Source of the DNA: Siphonodentalium dalli
Taxonomy: Eukaryota > Mollusca > Scaphopoda > Gadilida > Siphonodentaliidae
Direction: 5' to 3'
Assembly (NCBI GenBank): GCA_032622095.1
Contig: CP136064.1
Coordinates: 172,616,310 to 172,680,309, forward strand
Length of the DNA stretch: 64,000 nucleotides
Both the position numbers and the translations under genes were made by a program. How positions within the stretch are numbered: the stretch's first letter is position 1; each line of letters starts with the position of its first letter. The notes beneath the pieces are model-generated. The model had not been told where the DNA came from and made no database searches. It saw nothing but the letters and a program-made list of their open reading frames with translations. Shown here in pieces: positions 10,571 through 20,697 of the stretch.

Positions 10571-12862
10571 CTCTTTATTCGCACCATATTAGGAATACGC
10601 TTAACAGGGAACGCTCTTTATTGATTCATGGTGATACTCACGACTGGACGCTCGGCAAATTATATACGGGAGTTGACGTTTTTCTCGGGATGGCATTCTC
10701 GGCAGTGGTCGGTTTGTTTAATGTGGATATTCACAAATATCTTTTTTCGAAGTGGACGGAATAAAATCTGGACCATTTCGTTGGCGATTTTTCTGATTTT
10801 GCGCAACCGGTTTCCCCACAGAAATCCCGCCAAATGTCACGTAAACGAACATCGTAAGGGAAATGAATGTAGAATCATACCAAATTGAGTGTCACTATAT
10901 ATATATATACTGGCCACAGTCAAAAACACTGCATTTGGCATTGTCACGAATGAATGAACGAAAAATTATTGTGAATATACGGGACACTCGGGGCATATAT
11001 ATGGAAAATTAAAATAACATCATGAAAACGCTCACATGTCGGCTCGTGTGTTATTAGCTTTATTTTTGACACGAAAGTGTTGTCTACCCCGCTCAATTGG
11101 CCTTCTATAATTTTTGTCAAAACAATAACTTTCCATACAGCACTGATGACAAATCAGAAGTGAAGGTAACTCACCCGGTGATGACAATTCACCACGTATA
11201 CACAATGTTATTGACATGCTCCGCAGTAATTCCATTACACTCACGCGCTCATGTCGATTCAGCACTTTACATCGCCACTCAGATGACGTCATATAGGTAA
11301 ACACAATTAACTCTGACTCCGATTCCGTGTTTTTAATTAGTTTACTCATTTGACGTCATATGAGGATTTGCGACGGAGATAGCCGACAACCAATGGGGGT
11401 ATTATTTATTTATTTCTCGGCTTATTTATTACGTGATTGTTATGGTACTTGGATCATTGTGATCATAATAGGGGTGGCTTTCCGAAAATGTTTTGTTGTA
11501 TTCATCAGGGTAGCAATCCTTTAAGCAAAAATTATTTCTTCCGTAACATCAATTCAAGTTGAAAATTGGAATGTCATCCCAATTGATTGCTAGTAATATT
11601 CTGATGTGGTTTACTTAAATTCTGGTAATAATTTCCGGCATATGCAAATAGATAAGGGAAGTTTATGGGAAAAAATCACTCATTCTGATCAACATATTCA
11701 CCTCAAACTTAATTGAGAATATGCATAGATCAGAGGGTAGGGTAGAGAATGGAAGGAAAAAACAAAAAAGAAAAGAAAAAAAAAAGATTAACACTTTCGA
11801 TATATTTAAACTTTGTGACATATAAAATAGTACGAATAATTCAAATTAAAATATAAGAAGCTTTTTAAGACATATTTAATAATAATTGCTTTCTTTTTAT
11901 ATCTTTTATTTAGAGGAACAACCCTATAGTAGTCTATGTTGCACTTCATTCAGCAGTGGAATAATGAGTTGAAGAACATGACTGAACCATAAGACATATG
12001 AAGTAATTACAAAATGAATGTATATCTAAACAGCTCTATGTCTATGTACACTACAACAGTTTATGAAAAGCCTGGATTGAAAGTCTGAAATAGGTCTTAT
12101 ACATCATTGTCAAGATTTTAAAATCAGAATAAATTTTATTTGGCCAAGTATCTGGCTTAGTAAGTTAGTAGACAAATTGGTTGTATGACGAAACGATAAT
12201 CATGTTTATATATGATTATAACATTTTTGATAATAATTATATATATAAATCACTTCTCGTTAAGAATGAGCCACCAATATTTCATTGCAATGCCTATTGT
12301 TGGGGAATATCTAACAAAATTTCCAACTGTGTATACAGTTGTTGATCATGTAATTTGATGAACCCACTTTGTGTGTCCCTTAAACAGTGTCATTAATAAA
12401 TTGATTCTCCCATTCAGTTCTAAAAGTATACATTGGAATTGTCTATTATTCATTTGGAGATTTGTTTTTTATAATACAAGTGCAGAAAACATTCGACTCC
12501 TATTCAGTAATTTGGAGGGAAAGTTCAGATAACAAGTTCAACATTTGTCCTTATTGTCTGAACATTCCCCAAGTGAACTACTAATTAATGAACATTTAGT
12601 CATCAAATGGGTAAAACAGTTTCACTCATTCAAACCAGGTCATATCCTTAATAACATCAACACAGCTTGCTGACAGTTCAAATGACACAACAACGATTAT
12701 TTAGAGCATTACTGTAGCACATTCAATATTACACCTATAACTTTTAATAACACAGGTAAAATTCTGGTGAAAAATTATAAATCTCATTGAATTTTAAAAC
12801 AAATTTCTGTTGAAGAATGTACTAGTACTTGTAATAACCTCACCTATATCTAGCAAACTTAC

Positions 12863-13019
12863 CTTGCAACATGAATTGGAAAGCATTGTCAGAGATTGAG
12901 AATAAATGCGGTGGCATCTCAGCTCGCCTCTTGCCTCTGTATTTGTTGATAATGCTCTCTGTGTAGATTGGAAGTCTTCTGTAAGGGTTTATAGCAATAC
13001 AGAACAGGCCAGAATATGT
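12863..13019 (-). CDS. Mhc: Myosin heavy chain, third coding exon (motor head, before the P-loop)
   Basis: The exon encodes residues 113-164 plus the first base of codon 165. It contains [39 protein letters not shown] and NAFQFMLQ, the canonical motor segment close to the nucleotide site. It is flanked by a TTTCTTCAG acceptor and a GTAAGT donor and is 157 nt long (52 codons plus 1). The single leftover G joins AC of the next exon to make Asp (D165). The reading frame is intact. The following intron (8068-12862) is 4.8 kb and holds two copies of a palindromic MITE. Confidence 0.95.
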
Positions 13020-13249
13020 CTGAAGAAAGATGGAATAAATAAATAAGTGCAAAACCAAAAAAAAACAAATCGCATTTAAAGATTAAGCATTATTAAGGCG
13101 CATATAATAAAAAGAACACCTACAGTTTATTGTTTGAATACCTGAAACATCTCATTCGTGTCTGGAAAAAATATTAAATTTCACGAGCGAGATATTTTGG
13201 TATTCAAACAAAAACTGTAGGTATTCTCTATGTATAATTATAAACTTAC
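13020..13249 (-). other. Myosin intron 2 (230 bp)
   Basis: This is the only short intron among those visible, with a GTAAG donor and a TTTCTTCAG acceptor. About half of it is the inverted-repeat element at 13113-13227. Confidence 0.9.
13113..13227. mobile_element. Inverted-repeat MITE within myosin intron 2
   Basis: The left arm ACCTACAGTTTATTGTTTGA is complementary to the right arm TTCAAACAAAAACTGTAGGT. The arms are about 28 bp around an 56-bp centre. The right edge lies about 20 bp from the splice donor at 13249. Confidence 0.7.
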
Positions 13250-13393
13250 ATAAATCATTCCGACGGTGTATCTAGCTCTAAGATTGTGTAGAACAGATGC
13301 CTCATTCAGGTATGTCATGTTAGCCATGTCCTCAATTTTTTCATATTTTGGTGGATTCATCTGCTGGATGTCATCTTTCTTACAAGTCCTGCT
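13250..13393 (-). CDS. Mhc: Myosin heavy chain, second coding exon (start of motor domain)
   Basis: The exon encodes residues 65-112. It carries [34 protein letters not shown] and [10 protein letters not shown], the strongly conserved entry to the myosin motor head. It is bounded by a TTTTCACAG acceptor and a GTAAGT donor and is exactly 144 nt (48 codons, phase 0 at both ends). From memory, vertebrate sarcomeric myosin genes have an exon of this length at the same place, which suggests an ancient boundary; that comparison was not computed here. There is no stop or frameshift. The next intron is only 230 bp and contains a palindromic element. Confidence 0.95.
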
Positions 13394-14162
13394 CTGTGAA
13401 AATAAAAAAATATTTACAATCATACATGCATTCAAGTTAACACGGTGGAACTTGAATACAGGACATTGATTGGTTGAAATCACGTCATGTGACATCGCAC
13501 ACCCCCACTTGTTTCCATATATATATATCCATGGACGCAACTTTACACAAGGTTGCAAGTTAATTGGTCTGATATTTTGTGTGAAACGCATGCAAATTAA
13601 AATCCATTTCTTAATGGGAACATGTTCATACATCTAATTCCAATGCGGCCTAAAAAAAAAGAAGAGGTGTGTTTCCCCTAACCTGACCGACCGCCTCCCA
13701 GACACGTCAAGATTTTTTTTATCGTGACCAGTAGGGGGGGAAAAAAACGTCTACCTCCGGAAGTCCTGGCGCATGCGCTAAAACAACCTGCAAAGCATTA
13801 GGGGAGGTCTGGTGTACATTTCCGGTATTGTAGTTTTAAAGATGGTGCTGCCCACACATCAGGATATGCAGATTACCAAAAACAATATTAAATGAAGATG
13901 TTTTATACGCCATCAAATTTACTGGGTGTGACCATTTTCCCGACACCCAGAAGTGTTTAATAACACTTGTGAGGCAATCCACGTGCATCATTCACCAAAT
14001 TATTCAAAGAACTGCACTATGTCGGTTTGGTCGAAAATGTCTTATATCGGCGATCAGTTACTGTTCCACCTACGCTGACCATCGGAAAGGTAGTTGCCAA
14101 GTTTGGGTTGTCGGTGATCGAATATTTATGTGCCTATGATTTACAAGTTAATACTGATAGCG

Positions 14163-14709
14163 CAGGGGGGGTGGTCGGAAAAAAAATTCAGGCACGTATG
14201 GCATTTTTTCCCTTTCGATGATTTTTTGTACCCACCCACCCCCACCGCCAATTTTGTTTCCGTTTTCGGCAGTTTTTTCCGACCATTTTTTGACACCCAC
14301 CCCCCTTTTTAACACTAAAACATAGATTTGCGAGGGGAAATTCACTGTAAACAGCTGTATATGAATTTCTGTGCATACTATTTATCATGGATGTTAACAT
14401 GGACATGTAAATAGGAATGAGTCATTTTGAGGTCATTCGGCCAAAAAAACATGGCTGCCAGCGGCCATCTTGGATTTCAAAATTTGCAACAAAATACAAC
14501 ACGATAACTGCCTGCAGTCATTTTACCAGTTAGAATTACATTATTTCTCTCATTCAAAGTGGTTTTGAAGCCCAACTCATTGCCAAAACACTAAAAAAAC
14601 AAACAGGAAATTTTTTTTTAGTTGCGGAAAAAATTGCTTGTTGGTGGCTTTGACCACCCACCTACCCCGGCATACGTGCCGGAATATTTTTTTTCACCCC
14701 CCCCCCCTG
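14163..14709. mobile_element. CAGGG...CCCTG DNA transposon, non-autonomous, copy A
   Basis: The ends are CAGGGGGGG and CCCCCCCTG. The inverted termini continue as GAAAAAAAATTC and GGCACGTATG. It is flanked by an exact 7-bp direct repeat, GATAGCG (14156-14162 and 14710-14716). The interior is about 90% like copy B at 51711-52271, in the same orientation. It has no transposase. The short CAGGG ends recall hAT, P or KDZ elements, but those usually give 8-bp duplications, so the superfamily is open. Confidence 0.9.
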
Positions 14710-17266
14710 GATAGCGAAGAAACAAAAACAACACCCAAAAACAATTTTGACATTCTTCTTCAGAAGTCAAAGTTTTCCAAAGAAAAAGAAACCACGTTGA
14801 GTAAAACTAACTGTTATATCGGAATACTATTCCAGTATTCAGAAACTCTATATCTAGCATTTTATATCTATATAAAACAGGGACGTGGCGGAGAGATCCT
14901 GAATGGGGAGGGGGTTGGTGTCCACTTCAGAAATTCTGATTCAATGTAATCAATGATGCAGTCCCCCTGCTGGTATTGATTTCCCAATGTATACACCATT
15001 CCCCTTGGAGTTGGACCCCATTTTCGACTGGGGAACTGCAAGTTAGAAGTTGAAGAAATTCAGTTTCCATCCCTCCTTGTATCCCCTAAATGGTTTAAAT
15101 TGGTGATAGCTGTAACTCATGTATACTAGATATTTTGCTTTTATTCAAGTGTTATTAATTTCAATAATAGAGATATAAAATTGATTTGTTTGAAATGAAA
15201 GGTATCAAATTGTTAACAGATTTAATTATCTCAATTGGGGAACCTCCTTTACGATTGAACCACGCCTCTGTAATTACTTCCTAGATACTGTCGCTAAGCC
15301 TTACAAGCGCTGGCGTCTGGGCGATTTATGAGGCTGTGAGCTACAGCGAGAGCATGGTGCTAATTGCCAGAATTGTTTGGGCATAAAATAAAAAACGATA
15401 TGTAAAGGAGGGAACAATATAATGTTTGATATGATTTAAGACTGACTCAATGCATGTTCCAGGACACGTCTACACACAATTAAAATTAATAATTTGACAG
15501 ACAAAAATTATGCGAAATACCAGCCAGACATGTCAGTTTCTCAAAAGCAATCATAATATAAATGACGTCCGAAAGCAGTGCACGTGCTAATAAGATTTTG
15601 CCATAAAGTGACAACCATTCAATTGAGTTAAGCGTCGGCTCTTTACTTTGATGTACCGATGTGACGTCACACAAAGGAAGCAAAACAAACTGTTCTTAAA
15701 GTAGGCTATATGGTGTATGGTTTTGAGTGTAACATTAAGCCGATGGCCATTTCGAATCGCCGGGACAAGCGCCCGTGTTATTCAAGCTGATATGTTGGTC
15801 TTAAAGAATTAATAAACTAATGGATGTCACAACCTATAATGGATGTGTCAGATTAACACACAGGAAACGAGGCTGCATTTCATTTGATTTTTTCACACGT
15901 TTGATCCGCGAAGGCATTGGTAATCGACACTAGAGAAATAATAGAGTTTAGTTGTTGCATAATATATAATATAACAAAATGAGCTTTAATAGCACGGAAG
16001 TGATAAACTTATATGCCTTTGGGAAGAAATAGATATTGTTTAACTGTTAGTACTTCCAACCAACTATCTGCATGGATCCATGCATCGACTAATAACAATA
16101 TATTTTGCTCTAATTTCAATTATGTATTTTAAGTCACTATTACGTTCGACTTTGTACATTCAACGATGCCGGTTTACGTAGTCGAATCTCAGTAGAGTCT
16201 ATAATACACATGTCAGACAGAACTGCTCCTTCAAATCTAATTTCCCTATGTCTGATTTCTTGACACCTTGTACATAATTATGGCAAAGGACGAGTAGAAT
16301 CATTTGAAACAAGAAACTTGTATACCGCATCGAAACGATAATTACTGAATCCGGTATAATATTGTAGAAGGTAGGATTTCCTTGAGACGTTGTCTACCGA
16401 AAAAGAACGGTGGTGATTTGTTTACCTCATTGTTCTGTTTTCTTGTCCCTCTTGGATACGATAGTTATTTTAGCTTCCGAAATATATATAAGCTGTATTA
16501 ACCTACCTTTGTTTGAACAAACATGTATTCCTTGTAATCCTGTCGATATTGAAGTTTCCGTGACTTTTGTTGCACGGTCTGATCCAACGTAAACATCGTT
16601 CATTGTTAGTTTTCGGCTTCGGAAAAGGGCCAAATATCACCGTTGATTTATCGTTAGAATCAGACCCCAAATTTGTGTATATAACGACAGTCACTATTAC
16701 AAGATGCATACGCACACATTGGCATCTTTAAAATCTCGGAAAGAAGTTATATTATCGTGTTAAACAGCGTTTTATAACGAGTGATAATGCATCACCGAGA
16801 GGTTCTTTTGTTTGGTAAGGGGACGTCCTTGAACTTCGTTCGCTGCAACGCGATTGGTCAGTTACCGCTGTCTGTCAATAATATGAGATTCGTCAATTAC
16901 AGCTGCCTGAGAGTGAGAGACAGTGTTGGTGCCGTCATAACAGGATATGACTTTACCTGTTATGTGCAGTGCCATTGATCCCTTAGGATCACCCCATGCC
17001 ATGGTCCACCATGGCTATGATGGCATCCCAGATGGTGGTAAAGCAGTACTACACATCTGGTCTCGGAGATGCCGACCGTTGTGTTCATTCCAGTGAAATT
17101 GGGGCCGAGATAAAGCTTTCTTTAAAGTTTAAGAAAGCGCTATATAAATTTATAATCAGTAAATCAATATGCAACAAATGTACAGAGAGTGGTTTATTGA
17201 CTCTAGATAAGTTTAATGCTCTAAGAAGACTATGGCAGTCTGGCTGATTTGCATTTACATAAGAAA

Positions 17267-17407
17267 TGAACGGCGGTTTCAATGTGGTGATGGGATTTTG
17301 ACTGCGAGAAAAATTCAGCAAACTGCATGAACCCCAAGGGGTTCATGCGGAGTTTGCTGATTTTTTTTCGCGGTCAAAACCCATGACCACGTTGAATCCG
17401 CCGTTTA
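17267..17407. mobile_element. Palindromic element (AACGGCGG ends)
   Basis: The arms of about 68 bp begin AACGGCGGTTTCAATGTGGT and meet at the GAACCCC/GGGGTTC centre, with about 85-90% complementarity. It lies in myosin intron 1. No clear target duplication is seen. Confidence 0.8.
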
Positions 17408-17449
17408 TTATTTATATTTATATACTTACGCTCTTTAAAACACTTCTCC

Positions 17450-17640
17450 AAATATGTCCGTTATTTCGTCAAAAACACTTTTTCAAATATCTCCGTTATT
17501 TCGTTTATAAAAATAATTTCCTATTTCTATATTTCGCTGTATTTTCCTATTTCGATTTTTCATGCTATATCGCTGTATTTTCATATTTCGCTTTTTCGTT
17601 GTATTTCATATTTCGATAATTCGCTATATTTGACATATTA
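17450..17640. repeat. Cryptic TATTTCG-rich repeat
   Basis: TATTTCG and CGCTGTATTTTC recur irregularly, starting next to the 17267-17407 palindrome. This is low-complexity sequence with no coding content that I can support. Confidence 0.6.
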
Positions 17641-17828
17641 TGGGATATGGGATTATATGATAACCAACATTCTGATAGTCAATCGAACATCTCGTGCCAC
17701 CCGTGCTTGCGATTAGATGCCACTAGCCATCCATTCGTGAACCTCGATTACATATTGTTTGCTATCAAATTTGGCGTATTGGCCGACTAGATACTCAAGC
17801 AGTCGGTAATGTCTGACAATCCCCGGGA

Positions 17829-17906
17829 CCAATGTGTTCATAAACATATATATGAACGACATTGAAAGTGACATCACGTTACGTTCATAGGTTTATGAAC
17901 GCATTG
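17829..17906. repeat. Short inverted repeat around GTTCATAAAC
   Basis: AATGTGTTCATAAAC and its inverse GTTTATGAACGCATT bound an AT-rich centre with a nested copy (ATGAAC...GTTCAT). It may be a MITE remnant. Confidence 0.5.
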
Positions 17907-19075
17907 AATAAGGGGGCGTGTCTACCGTAACGCTATGGGGAAATCGGAAGAGATATCAGGTGTATGTAAATATATTTGCTTGACTCAGACTGTATCAGTG
18001 TATGATTACTATGAACAAACACAATCACACATATTAATTACGCTCAGGTTAATAGGCTATCTTAAAATTTAATATAAATTGAATTTATGACTGGAGCCAT
18101 AAAATGGCGTCAATTAAATTACAAATTACCGTAATCAAAAACAGTAATTGAGGGATACTGGATTGTTAAACCGATCGCACACACGATCGCTTAAAATATT
18201 ATGATGATACGGGGAGAACACTCAAGCCACTCACTGACTAGCGACGATACAATAACTTAAATGATTATATGGGACTAGTATGCATATAATATAACTTTTA
18301 TTTGATTCATTTGGTTGAAAACTTTACAAAAATTACTCGACAACGACAATTTGTATTTTTGCATTCCGGTAAATTTGTCATCCGTAACATCATAAACATG
18401 ACTTCGTACTCAACAGACTTTCAAATAATGGAAAAATTGTTACCTTATTCTCCGACTAGAGACTATAGAAACCAACAACAACATTTGGCGTACAGTAGTC
18501 AGTACCCCTTTAACCAAATAAAACATAATTAAATTAAAATAAAAGCCTGGGTAGTTGAAAATAAACGTAATACTAACTCGGTGACGCGTTATGCAGTAGG
18601 TCCCTAGATTTGCGTAGGTCTCCGTAGGTCACTCAATTCGCGTAGGTCCCCGCAGTAATGCAATATATAGTAGGTCTACATGATTTATTGACTGATAAAA
18701 TGGATTTATACCACTAAATGATCATGTTAGATGTTACTTTGCAATTTGTTTTTTATAATTAATTTCCGAAATCTGATGGGTTTGTTTGCTTAGTGTGATT
18801 TCTGATCCGGAAAGTAAGAGGATTATCTTACTGGCTTCGGGATAAGATATTAATTAGAGGATTACTGGATATATTTTTGCATTGATTTAGGTCCCCGTAG
18901 TAATGGAAGGGTGCATGCCTAATATATTATCAATAAGTGAACATATTATATGATATTGCGTTGTTTTTAAAAAATTAAATATCTTAGATGAAAAAAAAAA
19001 ATATAAGAATTACCATCCAGTTAATTAAGTTATGTTAAGATTATTATTTTTTGCGAGACTGGGTGTTTTCTTTGC

Positions 19076-19219
19076 GAAAAGGATCCGTCCTCTTTGAAGA
19101 TTCATTTCGGCAATGTTTGTTGTGAAAAGGATCTGTCCTCTTTGCATATTCATTTCGGCAATGTCTGTTGTGAAAAGGATCTGTTTTCTTTGAAGATTCA
19201 TTTCGGCAATGTCTGTTGT
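19076..19219 (-). repeat. Three tandem 48-bp units, open in one frame
   Basis: The 48-bp unit (GAAAAGGATCTGTCCTCTTT and following) is repeated three times with a few substitutions. On the minus strand each unit reads as 16 residues (TTDIAEMNLQRKQILF-like) with no stop. The repeat lies inside the long-armed element, and an open frame continues on both sides. Confidence 0.8.
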
Positions 19220-19273
19220 GATAGGGTTGTGACTAATTATCAACAGTGTTGGTACTCATAGGTGAGTGACATT

Positions 19274-19640
19274 TTATGATTCTAAGACATGATACTTAAG
19301 TTGAGCACTGAGACTTTCAAACTCATATTCATTAATATTATTCAATATGCGACTTACCGATCCACGATACCCATGCGGAGTGTGTAGTTTGAGATGCTTT
19401 AAAGACTGCATCGAGTGTACGGGATGTAAATCCTGGATACACTCAGCTTGTGTAACTGGCATGACCAAACAGTTGTTCGATAATGGACATAAAACGTTTC
19501 TGCTGTAGCCATCCGACAGCCATGACGACAGTTCTAGGTTTCGACAAAACATTCAATCTGGGCCAGGTGCATGTGACAATAGGTTGCTTTAAGCATCTCG
19601 CTGTAACGCGCAACGATTCATCTAACGCACCCATGCCCAA
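19274..19640 (-). other. Overlapping short open frames inside the long-armed element
   Basis: Two minus-strand frames (about 19274-19552 and 19443-19640) encode peptides with reasonable composition, for example SLKHLKLHTPHGYRGSVSRI. They could be a decayed element protein or a captured host fragment. I recognise no domain and no start or splice structure, so coding status is uncertain. Confidence 0.2.
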
Positions 19641-20543
19641 TCAGTTATCCTCCAATTAATATCTGTCCACGAAGCCAGTAAGATAATCCTGTTTTGAATT
19701 CAATAAACTATGAAAAATATATAATTCTCCTATCTAACGCACCCATGCCCAATCAGTTATCCTCCAATTAATATCTGTCCACGAAGCCAGTAAGATAATC
19801 CTCTTACTTTCCGGATCAGAAATCACGTAATTTTAGTTAGGCTTCATGATCCTCTAAGTATCACTAAGCAAACAAACCCATCAGATTTCGGAAATTAATT
19901 ATAAAAAACAAATTGCAAAGTAACATCTAACATGATCATTTAGTGGTATAAATCCATTTTATCAGTCAATAAATCATGTAGACCTACTATATATTGCATT
20001 ACTGCGGGGACCTACGCGAATTGAGTGACCTACGGAGACCTACGCAAATCTAGGGACCTACTGCATAACGCAGTACCCATACTAACTTAGTAACTAGATA
20101 TAACTATACAGCGCATTATCTTCACTTCAGTATTATAATTTATATTCAATCGTAAAGACTTAAACTGATCAAAAGACTTAAACTAATAAAAGGGGGTGAA
20201 ACACATACAGCCAAATCAAGGCTTCCACAGTCCACACCGAACAACCTACAGTAGGCTACACTGATACAGAACAAAATTTCGAATAAATGGCGGCGGAAGT
20301 CGATGCATGTGACCACATATAAAAAATATAGACGCCAAATCGAAACGAAACAGAACGTAATTATGACGGACCTGCTCATAGCCTCGTTTTGTTAAATTAC
20401 CGGTACTTTTAGCAAGGTGAAAATCGTCACTGTTGTAGCACGACAATATTTAAGTGAGCGCTGCGCGCAAAACACATGATTCTATCAACAAATCATTAAA
20501 GGCCCACTTAATTTTCGAGTAACTGATTTTCTTTTTTTTTAAC

Positions 20544-20605
20544 GACGACCAGCTGGGCGCAGCCCAGCCGCGCATATGTTGCTTTGCAACATATGCGCTA
20601 GTCGT
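20544..20605. repeat. T-shaped (three-way) hairpin in the TTAA element
   Basis: The outer stem GACGAC/GTCGTC encloses two hairpins. One is GCTGGGC-GCA-GCCCAGC. The other is a perfect 13-bp stem, GCGCATATGTTGC-TTT-GCAACATATGCGC. It lies about 44 bp inside the left terminus, so it may be a subterminal recognition structure. Confidence 0.75.
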
Positions 20606-20631
20606 CCTTATACTAAGTTCGCTTTCGAACA

Positions 20632-20697
20632 TGGGCGCCGCCATCTTGAATTAGGGGCGCCGCCATCTTGAATTTCAGGGGCCGCCATCTTGAAACG
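20632..20697. repeat. Three tandem GCCGCCATCTTGAA units
   Basis: GGCGCCGCCATCTTGAATT occurs twice and GGCCGCCATCTTGAAA once, at about 22-23 bp spacing. GCCATCTTG is a common core in invertebrate repeats, and a similar piece (CGGCCATCTTGGATTTC) is inside the CAGGG elements. Confidence 0.7.

Larger units (their letters stand above)
8068..12862 (-). other. Myosin intron 3 (4.8 kb)
   Basis: The intron runs from the GTAAGT donor at 12857-12862 to the TTTGCAG acceptor at 8068-8074. It contains two CAGTAATGCCC MITEs (8460-8643 and 9441-9618) and a direct duplication near 10340 and 10488. TTAGAGCATTACTGTA, resembling the MITE terminus, appears alone near 9082 and 12703. No supported ORF is present. 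Confidence 0.85.
18586..20071. mobile_element. 1.49 kb element with ~300-bp terminal inverted repeats
   Basis: The left arm starts GCGTTATGCAGTAGGTCCCT and the right end is its complement (CTGCATAACGC). The two arms match almost base for base over about 250 bp, and the right arm then has a ~36-bp insertion. Near each end GTAGGTC recurs four to five times as a subterminal repeat. The interior holds a three-copy 48-bp repeat (19076-19219), a ~70-bp direct duplication (19620-19690 and 19733-19803) and short minus-strand open frames of unknown function. No target duplication is evident. The structure fits a foldback-like or long-TIR DNA transposon. Confidence 0.85.

Noticed and set aside
10522-10888. 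Plus-strand open frames of 80-86 codons
   Set aside because: They lie within a local duplication and CTCTTTATT repeat sequence and overlap each other in two frames.
13238-13633. Longer open frame around myosin exon 2
   Set aside because: Only 13250-13393 is coding; the rest is intron read-through beyond the splice sites.
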